This document shows positions 8,417 to 17,391 of a DNA stretch of 64,000 bases, piece by piece. A model generated the notes under the pieces. The model had not been told where the DNA came from, ran no database searches, and saw nothing but the letters and a program-made list of their open reading frames with translations. Made by a program: the position numbers and the translations under genes. Origin of the DNA: an uncultured Flavobacteriaceae bacterium (lineage in GTDB: Bacteria; Bacteroidota; Bacteroidia; Flavobacteriales; Flavobacteriaceae); contig CALHGE010000041.1 of assembly GCA_938029725.1 (NCBI GenBank), positions 1 to 64,000 of the forward strand, read 5' to 3'. Positions within the stretch are counted from its first letter, which is position 1, and the number at the start of each line of letters is the position of its first letter.

Positions 8417-8710
8417 ATGAATGAAGTAGAAATTAATGACAACAGCTTCTTGCGTCAATTCGAAACTAGCGTAGAAGGTCACCTAGCTAAAATAGAATAC
8501 TCTTCTCAAGAACGTAAAGTCTTTTTAACCAAACTAGTTATACCTGAAGCAATTACCAAGAAGGATTTCAAAGAGGATTTTATTAAATCTGTTTTAAATC
8601 ATATTCGAGAAAAAAATCTTCGCGTTGTACCTACCAGTCCACAAATTGCAGGTTTTCTAAGAAAAAATAGACAGTACAAAGAGATGTTACCAGTTGGCAT
8701 ACGCATCTAA
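8417..8710 (+). CDS. small GNAT-fold N-acetyltransferase (YjdJ/Gtn1 type)
   Basis: 97 residues. The middle reads LTKLVIPEAITKKDFKEDFIKSVLNHIREKNLRVVPTSPQIAGFLRKNRQYKEM. The VxPxxxxxxFxxxH... and VVPTSPQIAGFLRKN blocks are characteristic of the short acetyltransferase-like family PF14542, where the segment between helix and last strand binds acetyl-CoA. The length is normal for that family. The gene is single, behind a terminator-like leader hairpin (8356-8387), and is followed by a good terminator. The acceptor is unknown. Confidence 0.8.
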   Translation: MNEVEINDNSFLRQFETSVEGHLAKIEYSSQERKVFLTKLVIPEAITKKDFKEDFIKSVLNHIREKNLRVVPTSPQIAGFLRKNRQYKEMLPVGIRI

Positions 8711-8731
8711 TCAGAACTTTCTAAAATAATT

Positions 8732-8757
8732 AAAACCTCTTTGTTAGAGGTTTTTTT
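8732..8757 (+). terminator. intrinsic terminator of the GNAT gene
   Basis: 9-bp stem AAAACCTCT (8732-8740) / AGAGGTTTT (8746-8754), loop TTGTT, T-run to 8757. Confidence 0.85.
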
Positions 8758-8816
8758 ATGCACTATTGTTACTGTTTTAAAAGTCTACAGTCTAAATCTG
8801 GCTATAGGAGTAGACT

Positions 8817-10169
8817 TTACAAATTCTTAGCGGGCGCAAAAGATGACAATTCATTATTTTTAGCAAACTCAAACCGCACCAATCCATCTTCATCTATCTT
8901 ATTTAGTATAACCTGATGAAGCGTATTCACTAATTCAGGGTTCCAAGGCGCTTTTACTTTTATATAGTTTTCGGTAAAACCATAAATATAGCCTTCCTTA
9001 TTCTCACCTTCGAATAGAACGACTCTTAAGCTTCCGAGTTGGCTTTCATAGAAGGCTCTTCTTTTTTTAACTGAAAGTCCTCGTAGCATTTTACTGCGCT
9101 TACTACGAACATTTTTAGGCACAACGCTCTCCATATCGGCTGCAGCCGTATTATCACGTTCAGAATAGGTAAAAACATGCAAGTATGAAATATCAAGTTC
9201 ATTTAGAAAATGATAGGTTTCTAGAAAGTGATCATCCGTTTCTCCTGGAAAGCCCACAATAACGTCAACACCAATACAAGCATGCGGCATGACTTCTTTT
9301 ATTCGTTTCACCCTATCAACATAGAGCTTACTCAAATAACGTCTTCGCATTAGTTTAAGAATCACATCACTACCACTCTGCAATGGAATATGAAAATGTG
9401 GCACAAATGAATTGCTGCTAGCCACAAAATCAATAGTTTCATTTTTTAATAGATTGGGCTCTATAGAAGAAATTCTTAGTCGATGAATACCTTTAACTTC
9501 ATCTAAGGCCTTCACCAAGTCAAAAAAAGTATGCTCGTGCTTTTTATCACCAAGTTCTCCTTTTCCGTAATCTCCTATATTAACTCCCGTCAAGACAATC
9601 TCTTTGATGCCTTTTGAAGATATTTCGGCCGCGTTTTTCAATACATTTTGGACCGTATCACTGCGTGAAACTCCACGTGCAAGGGGTATCGTGCAATAGG
9701 TGCATTTATAATCACAACCATCCTGAACCTTTAAAAAAGCACGCGTTCTGTCACCTATAGCATAACTTCCAACATAGAAATCAGCATCTTCAATTTCACA
9801 AGAATGCACCTCTCCCATATCATTCTTTGAAAGGTCGTTGATATAATCTGTAATCTTGAATTTTTCGGTTGCCCCTAGCACTAAATCTACGCCATCTACA
9901 GCAGCTAATTCTTCAGGTTTCAACTGCGCATAGCATCCAATAGCAGCTACAAAAGCATTAGGGTTTACCTTCTGTGCTTGTTTTACAATAGTTTTAAAAC
10001 GTTTGTCTGCATTATCGGTGACCGAACACGTATTAATGACATACATGTCTGCATTTTCAGTAAAATCAACTCGTTCGAAGCCTTCTTCTTGAAAATCTCT
10101 TGCAATAGTAGAGGTTTCCGAAAAGTTAAGCTTACAGCCTAAAGTGTAAAATGCGACTTTCTTTTTCAT
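8817..10169 (-). CDS. mtaB: tRNA t6A37 methylthiotransferase MtaB
   Basis: 450 residues. It converts N6-threonylcarbamoyladenosine-37 of tRNA to its 2-methylthio form. The N-terminal UPF0004 domain supplies the three Cys of the auxiliary 4Fe-4S cluster (C12 in TLGCKLN, C48 in NTCSVTD, C79 in AIGCYAQ). The radical SAM core has C152, C156 and C159 in CDYKCTYCTIP, binding the SAM cluster, and a C-terminal TRAM-like beta domain begins near residue 375. The TLGCKLNFSE opening and FxVQDGCDYxCTYC favour MtaB over MiaB or RimO. It is encoded alone, and its ATG is followed upstream by about 100 bp of AT-rich spacer. Confidence 0.93.
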   Translation of the reverse strand: MKKKVAFYTLGCKLNFSETSTIARDFQEEGFERVDFTENADMYVINTCSVTDNADKRFKTIVKQAQKVNPNAFVAAIGCYAQLKPEELAAVDGVDLVLGATEKFKITDYINDLSKNDMGEVHSCEIEDADFYVGSYAIGDRTRAFLKVQDGCDYKCTYCTIPLARGVSRSDTVQNVLKNAAEISSKGIKEIVLTGVNIGDYGKGELGDKKHEHTFFDLVKALDEVKGIHRLRISSIEPNLLKNETIDFVASSNSFVPHFHIPLQSGSDVILKLMRRRYLSKLYVDRVKRIKEVMPHACIGVDVIVGFPGETDDHFLETYHFLNELDISYLHVFTYSERDNTAAADMESVVPKNVRSKRSKMLRGLSVKKRRAFYESQLGSLRVVLFEGENKEGYIYGFTENYIKVKAPWNPELVNTLHQVILNKIDEDGLVRFEFAKNNELSSFAPAKNL

Positions 10170-10278
10170 AAGAAAAAAATTATTTCTTTAGTTCATCAGC
10201 TGATCAAAATTAGCTAACACAAGATCAATATTTAATGGTGTATTACAATAAAATCAACTATAAACCGAGAACTACCAC

Positions 10279-11457
10279 TTAATATTTTCTCCATTTTTTC
10301 GTCATCTCGAAGACATGCTCTAAAATTCTAGCCTCTACATCATCAAACTCCACTCCCCGCCTAGCCATCATCACCTTTGCAACCTCAAAAGCTTTTCTTG
10401 GCAAGTAGCTAGAAAAACCAGAAGCACCACCCCAGCTAAAGCTTGGAATGAAATTTCTCGGAAAGCCAGGTACGTATATATTGCAGTTTACACCGATTAC
10501 GGTACCCGTATTAAACATCGTATTGATAGCGGTCTTACTATGATCACCCATCATGAGTCCGCAGAATTGCAAACCGGTTTGGTCAAATTTTTCTGTATCA
10601 TAGTTCCATAGACGAACTTTGGCGTAATTGTTCTTTAGGTTTGAGTTATTCGAGTCTGCGCCAATGTTACACCATTCGCCTAATACAGCATTTCCTAAAT
10701 ACCCTTCATGACCTTTACTGGAGTAGCCGAAAATAACAGAATTACTCACTTCACCGGCAACTTTTGAATAGGGCCCTACAGTCGTAGCACCATACATTTT
10801 TCCACCCATTTTAACTGTGGCGTTAGCGCACAAAGCAAATGACCCACGTATCATTGCACCTTCCCAAACTTGGGCATTTTTACCTATATAAATAGGACCG
10901 TCGGTTGCATTCAAAATACTAAATTCAACACTTGCACCTTCTTCTAAGAAAATATTATCAGCATTAATTAAATTGTTCGTACTGGAAATTGGTTGACTTT
11001 CTCGGCCTTCAGTTATAAAGTCAAAATCAGCTTGAAGTGCTTCTCCATTTTTAGAAAAGATATCCCAGGTATATTCTATCCGAAGAATAGCACCTTCATA
11101 TTCTATTTGCTTGAAAGAAGAAAAATCAATATCATCTTGCGTTTCACTCGAATAAAAGGCAACTACATCATCTTCATAAAAAACAGCTTCATTCTCCTCT
11201 AAAGCTTGTACCATTTTAACAAGTTCTGCATTTGGCAGAAAAGAAGCATTTATTAAAACATTCTTTTCCATTTCTACCATAGGATATTTTTCTGACAAAT
11301 ATTCCTCAGTAATTGTAGTTGTGGTACTTCCTAAGTACTTCTCCCATTTCTCACGAATGGTTAGAATACCAATACGAATCTCTGCTACAGGTCTTGTAAA
11401 TGTAAATGGAAGTAAAGCATCTCGTACAGGGCCATCAAAAAGAATGTAATTCATCAA
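10279..11457 (-). CDS. GlmU-like sugar nucleotidyltransferase family protein (left-handed beta-helix)
   Basis: 392 residues. The opening MNYILFDGPVRDALLPFTFTRPVAEIRIGILT is typical of the Bacteroidota GlmU-family proteins, where a reduced nucleotidyltransferase-like N-terminus (to about residue 170) precedes a left-handed beta-helix. Hexapeptide-type repeats are visible at residues about 185-330 (for example ADNIFLEEGASVEF, PIYIGKNAQVWEGAMIRG, NTMFNTGTVIGVNCNIY). The enzyme of this type has been assigned only generally to sugar-nucleotide or acyl transfer. The classic GlmU pyrophosphorylase signature (LAAGxGTRM) is missing, so the true reaction is open. It lies downstream of rpmE2 behind a terminator. 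Confidence 0.75.
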   Translation of the reverse strand: MMNYILFDGPVRDALLPFTFTRPVAEIRIGILTIREKWEKYLGSTTTTITEEYLSEKYPMVEMEKNVLINASFLPNAELVKMVQALEENEAVFYEDDVVAFYSSETQDDIDFSSFKQIEYEGAILRIEYTWDIFSKNGEALQADFDFITEGRESQPISSTNNLINADNIFLEEGASVEFSILNATDGPIYIGKNAQVWEGAMIRGSFALCANATVKMGGKMYGATTVGPYSKVAGEVSNSVIFGYSSKGHEGYLGNAVLGEWCNIGADSNNSNLKNNYAKVRLWNYDTEKFDQTGLQFCGLMMGDHSKTAINTMFNTGTVIGVNCNIYVPGFPRNFIPSFSWGGASGFSSYLPRKAFEVAKVMMARRGVEFDDVEARILEHVFEMTKKWRKY

Positions 11458-11480
11458 ATCTAATTTTAAACAAAATTAAC

Positions 11481-11514
11481 AAAAAACGCCTCCGATACTT
11501 AGTATCGGAGGCGT
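11481..11514 (-). terminator. intrinsic terminator of rpmE2
   Basis: 14-bp perfect inverted repeat (11486-11499 and 11501-11514, core GCCTCCGATAC) with an A-run at 11481-11486, which is the U-tract of the minus transcript. It lies between rpmE2 and the GlmU-like gene. Confidence 0.85.
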
Positions 11515-11542
11515 AAGGTATATTTTATCTGTAAAATACGTT

Positions 11543-11872
11543 CTATTCTTCTTCCTTGCTTTCTTTAGCTTCAACCTTAACTTCTTCAGCCTTTGGAGCT
11601 TCTTCAGCAACAGGAGCAGCTTTCTTCTTGAATTTATCGTATTTACTTTTGAACTTATCAATTCTACCAGCGGTATCCAAAAATTTGGCTTTACCAGTAT
11701 AGAAAGGATGTGATGTTCTTGAAATTTCTAATTTCACCAAAGGATACTCAACCCCTTCAACTTCTAATGTTTCCTTAGTATCAGCAGTAGATTTTGTTAA
11801 AAACACTTCTTCGTTAGACATGTCTTTAAAGGCTACTAATCTGTAATTCTCTGGATGAATCCCTTTTCTCAT
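11543..11872 (-). CDS. rpmE2: 50S ribosomal protein L31 type B, with charged C-terminal extension
   Basis: 109 residues from the ATG at 11870-11872, which gives the standard MRKGIHPENYRLVAFKDM opening; an upstream in-frame ATG at 11908 would add 12 non-conserved residues and is rejected. Type B L31 lacks the zinc-binding Cys of type A, and none is present here. The core ends after HPFYTGKAKFLDTAGRIDKF at about residue 75. A tail of roughly 30 residues rich in Lys, Glu and Ala follows (AAPVAEEAPKAEEVKVE). Such extensions are common in Flavobacteriia. The protein sits at the central protuberance of the large subunit. Confidence 0.93.
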   Translation of the reverse strand: MRKGIHPENYRLVAFKDMSNEEVFLTKSTADTKETLEVEGVEYPLVKLEISRTSHPFYTGKAKFLDTAGRIDKFKSKYDKFKKKAAPVAEEAPKAEEVKVEAKESKEEE

Positions 11873-12054
11873 TATAATAAACTTTAACGCGCCCATTCCG
11901 ACAGGCACTCGATTTAAGGCTGCAAATTTAATTCTTTTTATTTAATTCGCAATTTTAAAGTATAAAAAAGAAAGCTTAAAAATTGTAACTTTAAAATGTA
12001 ACAAAATGTAGGTATTCGCAACTAACCAAAGAAACAACTTAAAAACTATACAAA

Positions 12055-12579
12055 ATGGAAGAGAATCAACCTCAAACAGGAAAATTTGCATTGACTTATG
12101 GAGCCATTCTTGGCGGTATTAGCATCGTATTCGCTTTAATGCTATTTTCAGTAGACTTGCATTATCAAGGTGGCTTAATGGTGATGATGGTGTCATTAGC
12201 ACTAAGCATTGCTGCTATTGTTTTCGGAATGATTCAATTTCGTAAAGAAAATAATGGGTTTATCTCGTTGAGTGAAGCTATGAAAGTTGGTGTCGGAATT
12301 GCCCTTGTTGGAGGAATAATTGGAATCATTTTCAATCAGTTAATGATTAATGTAATTGACCCAGATATGATGGCAAAAGCGATCGAATTTCAAAAAGCTT
12401 CTTTAATGGAAACTACGAGCATGACTACGGATCAAATAGATGCACAAATGGAAATGGGCAAATCATTTTCTGGCCCGGGTATGCAAATAGCCTTTGGCCT
12501 TTTATATAGTTTGATTGTAGGACTCATAATCTCATTGATTTCTGGATTGATAGTAAAAAGGTCTGAAAACCATGACTAA
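12055..12579 (+). CDS. DUF4199 membrane protein
   Basis: 174 residues. Four hydrophobic segments (about residues 11-30, 37-57, 75-97 and 144-166) enclose a short Met-rich loop (IDPDMMAKAIEF...TTDQIDAQMEMG) between the third and fourth. This topology, the opening KFALTYGAILGGISI and the SLSEAMKVG block are those of the Bacteroidota family DUF4199, of unknown function. It is the first gene of a forward run: 34 bp later comes the glycosyltransferase. In many flavobacteria a DUF4199 gene precedes a GT2 gene, and the same pairing is seen here. Confidence 0.8.
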   Translation: MEENQPQTGKFALTYGAILGGISIVFALMLFSVDLHYQGGLMVMMVSLALSIAAIVFGMIQFRKENNGFISLSEAMKVGVGIALVGGIIGIIFNQLMINVIDPDMMAKAIEFQKASLMETTSMTTDQIDAQMEMGKSFSGPGMQIAFGLLYSLIVGLIISLISGLIVKRSENHD

Positions 12580-12613
12580 TTTGTACTTTTGAAAAAGCAA
12601 TCAGAAGTAAGCA

Positions 12614-13573
12614 ATGAATTTATCCATAGTTATTCCTTTACTTAACGAAGAAGAATCACTAAATGAACTTCATGATTGGATCGCAAGTGTTATGCAATCC
12701 AATCATTTTTCATATGAGATTCTTTTTATTGATGACGGTAGTACCGATAGTTCTTGGGATATCATTTCCACACTAGCGGAAGAAAACCCATCGGTAAAGG
12801 GTATTCGTTTTCAACGAAATTTTGGCAAGTCGCAAGCACTTCACGCAGGCTTTAAAGCCGTAAAAGGGGATGTGATTATTACCATGGATGCTGATTTGCA
12901 AGATAATCCTGATGAAATTCCCGAGCTATACAAAATGATTCATGAGGAAGGTTATGAGCTTGTTTCTGGCTGGAAGAAAAAAAGGTACGACTCCGTTATT
13001 TTTAAAAACATACCCTCAAAACTCTTTAATTGGGCCGCTCGTCGAACTTCTGGCGTAAAGCTTAATGACTTCAACTGTGGCCTCAAGGCCTATGACAAAA
13101 AAGTGGTGAAACGTATTGAGGTATCGGGTGAAATGCATCGCTATATTCCCGTTTTAGCTAAAAATGCTGGCTTTTCAAATATTGGAGAAAAAGTAGTTCA
13201 ACATCAAGCTCGTAAGTATGGAAAAACAAAATTTGGAATGGAACGGTTCATAAATGGTTTTTTAGATTTAATCACCATTTGGTTTGTTTCTAAATTTGGA
13301 AAACAGCCTATGCATCTTTTTGGTGCCCTAGGCGTTCTTATGTTTATCATTGGTTTTGCATTTGCATTATACATAGGAATTGATAAACTTTTCATCAATA
13401 AAACAGGTAGATTAATTACAGAACGCCCACAATTTTTCATCTCTCTTAGCGCCATGCTAATGGGTTCTCAATTATTTCTCGCTGGGTTTTTAGGCGAAAT
13501 GATAATTCGATCTAAAAAAAATAAGACGAGATACAGTGTATCTGAAGAGGTTAACATCCTACAAATAGATTAA
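12614..13573 (+). CDS. GT2-family glycosyltransferase, membrane-anchored (DPM/GtrB-like)
   Basis: 319 residues. The catalytic GT-A domain covers residues 1-220: IPLLNEEESLNEL at the nucleotide site, FIDDGSTDSSWD, FGKSQALHAGF, the DxD-type metal site in ITMDADLQDNPDEI, and DFNCGLKAYDKKV as acceptor loop. Two C-terminal membrane helices (about 235-258 and 275-300) anchor it, as in polyprenyl-phosphate glycosyltransferases (dolichol-phosphate mannose synthase or GtrB type). It probably passes a sugar from a nucleotide donor to a lipid carrier at the inner membrane. It is followed by a phosphohexomutase, which fits supply of a hexose-1-phosphate. Confidence 0.88.
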   Translation: MNLSIVIPLLNEEESLNELHDWIASVMQSNHFSYEILFIDDGSTDSSWDIISTLAEENPSVKGIRFQRNFGKSQALHAGFKAVKGDVIITMDADLQDNPDEIPELYKMIHEEGYELVSGWKKKRYDSVIFKNIPSKLFNWAARRTSGVKLNDFNCGLKAYDKKVVKRIEVSGEMHRYIPVLAKNAGFSNIGEKVVQHQARKYGKTKFGMERFINGFLDLITIWFVSKFGKQPMHLFGALGVLMFIIGFAFALYIGIDKLFINKTGRLITERPQFFISLSAMLMGSQLFLAGFLGEMIIRSKKNKTRYSVSEEVNILQID

Positions 13574-13619
13574 AGAATATTCCTATTAAAAAGACGTTAT
13601 ATAAAAAACTTTCACACCT

Positions 13620-15329
13620 ATGAACGACATATTAAATACCGCTAAAGGATGGCTCTCAGATTTTTTTGATGCCGATATAAAATCAGAAGTACAACAACTT
13701 ATTGATACTGACCCTGAAGAATTAAAAGACCGTTTCTACAAGAATATGGAATTTGGAACCGGCGGAATGCGCGGAATGATGGGTGCAGGAACTAACCGAA
13801 TTAATAAATACACTTTAGGAAAAAGCACACAAGGTTTAAGCAATTTTTTAACGAAAACATATACTGATGAAGAAATAAAGGTAGTGATTGCCTATGATTG
13901 CCGTCATAATAGTGACACCCTAGCACGAACGGTAGCTGAAGTATTTTCTGCTAACGGAATTAAAGTTTTTCTCTTTTCAGAATTGCGAACCACTCCAGAA
14001 TTATCCTTCGCAGTAAGACACTTAAACTGTCATGCAGGCATTGTTCTAACAGCCTCTCACAACCCACCAGAATATAATGGGTACAAAGTGTATTGGACCG
14101 ATGGCGGACAAATAGTACCCCCACAAGATGGAGAAATCATTTCAGAAATCAATTCACTCGCTTTTGAAGATATTAAATTTTCCGCTAATGCCGATCTGAT
14201 TGAAATCATTGACAAAGATGTTGATGAAGCATTTATTTCAGAATCTGTGGCTAAAGGAAGTTTTAATGCCCAAGGCAAGGATGATTTTAAAATAGTTTTC
14301 ACCTCTTTACACGGCACATCGATTACCGCTATTCCGGAAGTATTAAAACGTGCAGGGTATAAAAACGTAACCATCATCGAGGAACAAGCCAAGCCAGATG
14401 GAGATTTTCCAACGGTAAAATCGCCCAACCCAGAAGAACCTGAAGCCTTGTCGATGGCGGTTGCAAAAGCCGAAGAGATAGGTGCAGATATGGTAGTTGG
14501 TACCGACCCTGATAGTGACCGCTTAGGAATTGCTGTTCGAAACTTGGATGGTAATATGGAAATCGTCAACGGAAATCAAGCCATGGTACTCATGACCAAA
14601 TTTCTTCTAGACAAACAAAAAGAAAAAGGCTTTAAACGCAATGAATTTATTGCAACTACCATTGTTTCTACTCCGATGATGGAAGTAATGGCAAAGGCAT
14701 ATGGAGTTGAATTCAAAACTGCCTTAACCGGATTCAAATGGATTGGCAAAATGATAAAAGACTTTCCGCAATCTAATTTTGTGGGTGGCGGTGAAGAAAG
14801 TTTCGGCTATATGGTTGGTGATTTGGTGCGTGATAAAGATGCAGTTACCTCTACCCTACTCGCTTGCGAAATTGCAGCTCAAGCTAAAGCAAATGGAAGT
14901 TCTTTCTATAAAGACTTAATCGATTGCTATGTTGCTTATGGTTTTTACAAAGAACACTTAGTTGCCATAACTAAAAAAGGAATGAGTGGTGCTGAAGAAA
15001 TAAAGCAGATGTTAATTAATTTCAAAGAAAACCCTGTAGCATCAGTAGCGGGATCAAAAGTGAAGTGGATTGAAGATTACAACACCTCGATTGCAATAAA
15101 TGTGATATCTGGTGAAGAAAAACACATTGATTTACCAAAATCAAATGTTTTAATTTACGAAACGGAAGATGGAACACGCGTTGCGGCAAGACCAAGTGGA
15201 ACAGAACCTAAGGTGAAGTTCTATATTAGCACAAACGCAAAACTCGATACGGCAGCAAACTTCAAGAAAGTCAATGCAGCATTAGATACCAAAATTCAAA
15301 CCATACTTACGGAACTCCAATTGAGTTAA
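13620..15329 (+). CDS. phosphoglucomutase/phosphomannomutase (PGM2-like)
   Basis: 569 residues. It interconverts hexose-6-phosphate and hexose-1-phosphate. All four domains are seen: the active phosphoserine S146 in TASHNPPEYNGYK, the metal loop GTDPDSDRLG, the sugar-binding GGEESFGYMVGD and the phosphate-binding RPSGTEPKVKFY. The long length and the EFGTGGMRGMMG opening match the PGM2 branch rather than ManB/GlmM. Its stop codon shares the base at 15329 with the ATG of the ABC exporter (TAATG), so the two are translationally coupled. It is likely part of a glycan or glycolipid supply operon with the GT2 gene. Confidence 0.93.
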   Translation: MNDILNTAKGWLSDFFDADIKSEVQQLIDTDPEELKDRFYKNMEFGTGGMRGMMGAGTNRINKYTLGKSTQGLSNFLTKTYTDEEIKVVIAYDCRHNSDTLARTVAEVFSANGIKVFLFSELRTTPELSFAVRHLNCHAGIVLTASHNPPEYNGYKVYWTDGGQIVPPQDGEIISEINSLAFEDIKFSANADLIEIIDKDVDEAFISESVAKGSFNAQGKDDFKIVFTSLHGTSITAIPEVLKRAGYKNVTIIEEQAKPDGDFPTVKSPNPEEPEALSMAVAKAEEIGADMVVGTDPDSDRLGIAVRNLDGNMEIVNGNQAMVLMTKFLLDKQKEKGFKRNEFIATTIVSTPMMEVMAKAYGVEFKTALTGFKWIGKMIKDFPQSNFVGGGEESFGYMVGDLVRDKDAVTSTLLACEIAAQAKANGSSFYKDLIDCYVAYGFYKEHLVAITKKGMSGAEEIKQMLINFKENPVASVAGSKVKWIEDYNTSIAINVISGEEKHIDLPKSNVLIYETEDGTRVAARPSGTEPKVKFYISTNAKLDTAANFKKVNAALDTKIQTILTELQLS

Positions 15330-17152
15330 TGGACTATTTTAAAAAAATTCTTCGTTTTGCAAGGCCATATTCTAAATATGGCTATTTAAATATTTTCTTT
15401 AATGTACTGTATGCGCTGTTTAGCGCCTTGTCTTTTGCTGCATTGATTCCAATGTTGAATTCTTTATTTGGAAAAGACAAACCTGTTACCAAACTACCAG
15501 AATGGACAAGCCTTGGCGGTGCTAAGGACTATATCATGGATTTTCTTGGTTACCACGTCACTCAATATGCCGGTGATGATAAAATGAAAGGATTAGTTCT
15601 GGTAATAGGACTGATATTGGTGCTATTCTTGCTTAAAAACCTATTTAATTATTTGGCGATGTATTTCATCACCTTTCTTCGAAATGGCGTTCTAAAAGAC
15701 ATTCGGAATCAGATGTATGAAAAGATTACAGAATTACCTATTTCCTATTATTCCGAGAAAAGAAAAGGAGATGTAATTGCTAGAATCACATCTGATGTTT
15801 TAGAAATTCAACACTCCTTCCTTTCTGTTTTGGAATTGATCGTGCGTGAACCGCTGACCATACTTTTCACCATTCTAATCATGTTTGGTATTAGCGGTAA
15901 GTTGACGCTCTTCGTTTTTATTTTTATTCCTATCGCTGGAGGAATTATTTCGTGGATTGGAAAATCCTTAAAAAAACAATCCGATGACGTGCAAAAAGAA
16001 CAAGGTCATTTTTTATCTATTGTTGATGAAACTTTAGGAGGCTTACGCGCTGTAAAAGCTTTTAATGCGGAATCAAAATTTTACAACACCTTTTCAAGTT
16101 CTACGAAACGTTTTTTCGAGTTTAGCAATAGTCTGTTAAACCGTCAAAACCTTGCTTCGCCAACAGGAGAGTTTTTAGGGATTGTTGTTATTGGCGTATT
16201 ACTATGGTTTGGAGGAAAAATGGTTGTTGTTGAAGAATCTTTAGATCCAGCATCTTTTATTGCATATATGGGCTTAGCATATAACATATTAACCCCTGCA
16301 AAATCAATTAGCAAAGCATCCTACGGGGTTAAAAAAGGAAACGCAGCAGCAGAACGTGTTTTAGAGATTCTGGAAACTGAAAACCCAATTTCTGATATTG
16401 AAAATGCAATTGACAAAACATCGTTTAAAAAAGGTATTTTACTAGAAAACATATCTTTCAAATATCAAGATGAATATGTTCTAAAAAACTTCAACCTAAG
16501 TGTTCCTAAAGGGCATTCAGTTGCGCTCGTTGGTCAATCGGGAAGTGGAAAAAGCACCATTGCTAATTTAGTCACTCGCTTTTATGATGTCAATGAAGGG
16601 GAAATTAAGATTGACGGTGAAGGCATTAAAAACATGACAAAAAAGTCTCTTCGGAACTTAATTGGCTTGGTAACACAAGACTCTATTTTATTCAATGATA
16701 CTGTCAAGAATAATATCGGTTTAGGTAAAGAAAATGCATCGGAAGAAGAAATAATAGAAGCTGCGAAAATCGCTAATGCTCATGAATTTATTTCTGAACT
16801 TCCTGATGGTTATAATACCAATATTGGTGATAGTGGAAACAAGTTAAGTGGGGGTCAAAAACAACGCTTATCAATTGCAAGGGCTGTTTTAAAGAACCCA
16901 CCCATCATGATTTTAGATGAAGCGACTTCCGCCTTAGACACGGAGAGTGAACGTTTGGTTCAAGATGCTTTAGAGAAAATGATGCACAATAGAACTTCTA
17001 TCGTTATAGCCCACCGCCTATCCACCATTCAAAAAGCAAATACTATTGTAGTGCTTCAAAAAGGCCAAATCGTTGAACAGGGTTCTCATGAAGAATTGTT
17101 AGCTAAGAATGGTGCGTACAAGAATTTGGTTGATATGCAGTCTTTAGGCTAA
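15329..17152 (+). CDS. ABC exporter half-transporter, MsbA-like
   Basis: 607 residues with a membrane domain fused to an ATPase. Six hydrophobic segments lie in residues 20-320; the ATPase follows with Walker A GQSGSGKST (402-410), the signature LSGGQKQR, Walker B IMILDEATSALD and the H-loop IVIAHRLST. It works as a homodimer in the inner membrane and moves a lipid, glycolipid or peptide outwards; the MsbA-like sequence and the coupled phosphohexomutase and glycosyltransferase genes suggest a lipid-linked substrate. Substrate choice cannot be read from the sequence. No accessory periplasmic protein is nearby. Confidence 0.92.
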   Translation: MDYFKKILRFARPYSKYGYLNIFFNVLYALFSALSFAALIPMLNSLFGKDKPVTKLPEWTSLGGAKDYIMDFLGYHVTQYAGDDKMKGLVLVIGLILVLFLLKNLFNYLAMYFITFLRNGVLKDIRNQMYEKITELPISYYSEKRKGDVIARITSDVLEIQHSFLSVLELIVREPLTILFTILIMFGISGKLTLFVFIFIPIAGGIISWIGKSLKKQSDDVQKEQGHFLSIVDETLGGLRAVKAFNAESKFYNTFSSSTKRFFEFSNSLLNRQNLASPTGEFLGIVVIGVLLWFGGKMVVVEESLDPASFIAYMGLAYNILTPAKSISKASYGVKKGNAAAERVLEILETENPISDIENAIDKTSFKKGILLENISFKYQDEYVLKNFNLSVPKGHSVALVGQSGSGKSTIANLVTRFYDVNEGEIKIDGEGIKNMTKKSLRNLIGLVTQDSILFNDTVKNNIGLGKENASEEEIIEAAKIANAHEFISELPDGYNTNIGDSGNKLSGGQKQRLSIARAVLKNPPIMILDEATSALDTESERLVQDALEKMMHNRTSIVIAHRLSTIQKANTIVVLQKGQIVEQGSHEELLAKNGAYKNLVDMQSLG

Positions 17153-17171
17153 AAAAGTTAAAACGCGGGTA

Positions 17172-17310
17172 CTCCCCTTTTTTCAAGGGAAGGTTGCGAC
17201 AGGCTGAGCAATTAAATTTATGATTTTGGTAACCAACTGATTTTCAAAATCTCAACCTCCCCCCTTTCTTAGGCTAAATCGAAATTCATTACCTTCTTTA
17301 TCAGAGAAGG
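17172..17310. repeat. degenerate GC-biased intergenic repeat with two hairpins
   Basis: Between the ABC gene and the ECF sigma gene. CTCCCCTT...CAAGGGAAGGTTGCGAC (17172-17200) forms a short hairpin (CCCTT 17175-17179 / AAGGG 17185-17189). Near the other end, CCTTCT (17292-17297) pairs with AGAAGG (17305-17310). In between is CCTCCCCCC. This looks like a decayed copy of the C/G-rich repeat also hinted at in 6431-6449. No coding frame is seen. Confidence 0.35.
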
Positions 17311-17391
17311 AGAGCTTTTAAAAATTTACTGCCATCAACTAAACCTTTCGGTAATATTATAGTCCAACAAAGGAATTCAAACGAATAGCTA

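Noticed and set aside
14057..14569. 170-residue reverse open frame inside the phosphohexomutase gene
   Set aside because: It is entirely antisense to a full-length, motif-complete enzyme and has a Ser/Ile-rich composition that mirrors the forward codons.
17153..17391. Hairpins after the ABC exporter as a normal terminator
   Set aside because: The stems are short and lack a T-run directly behind; the composition fits a decayed repeat better.
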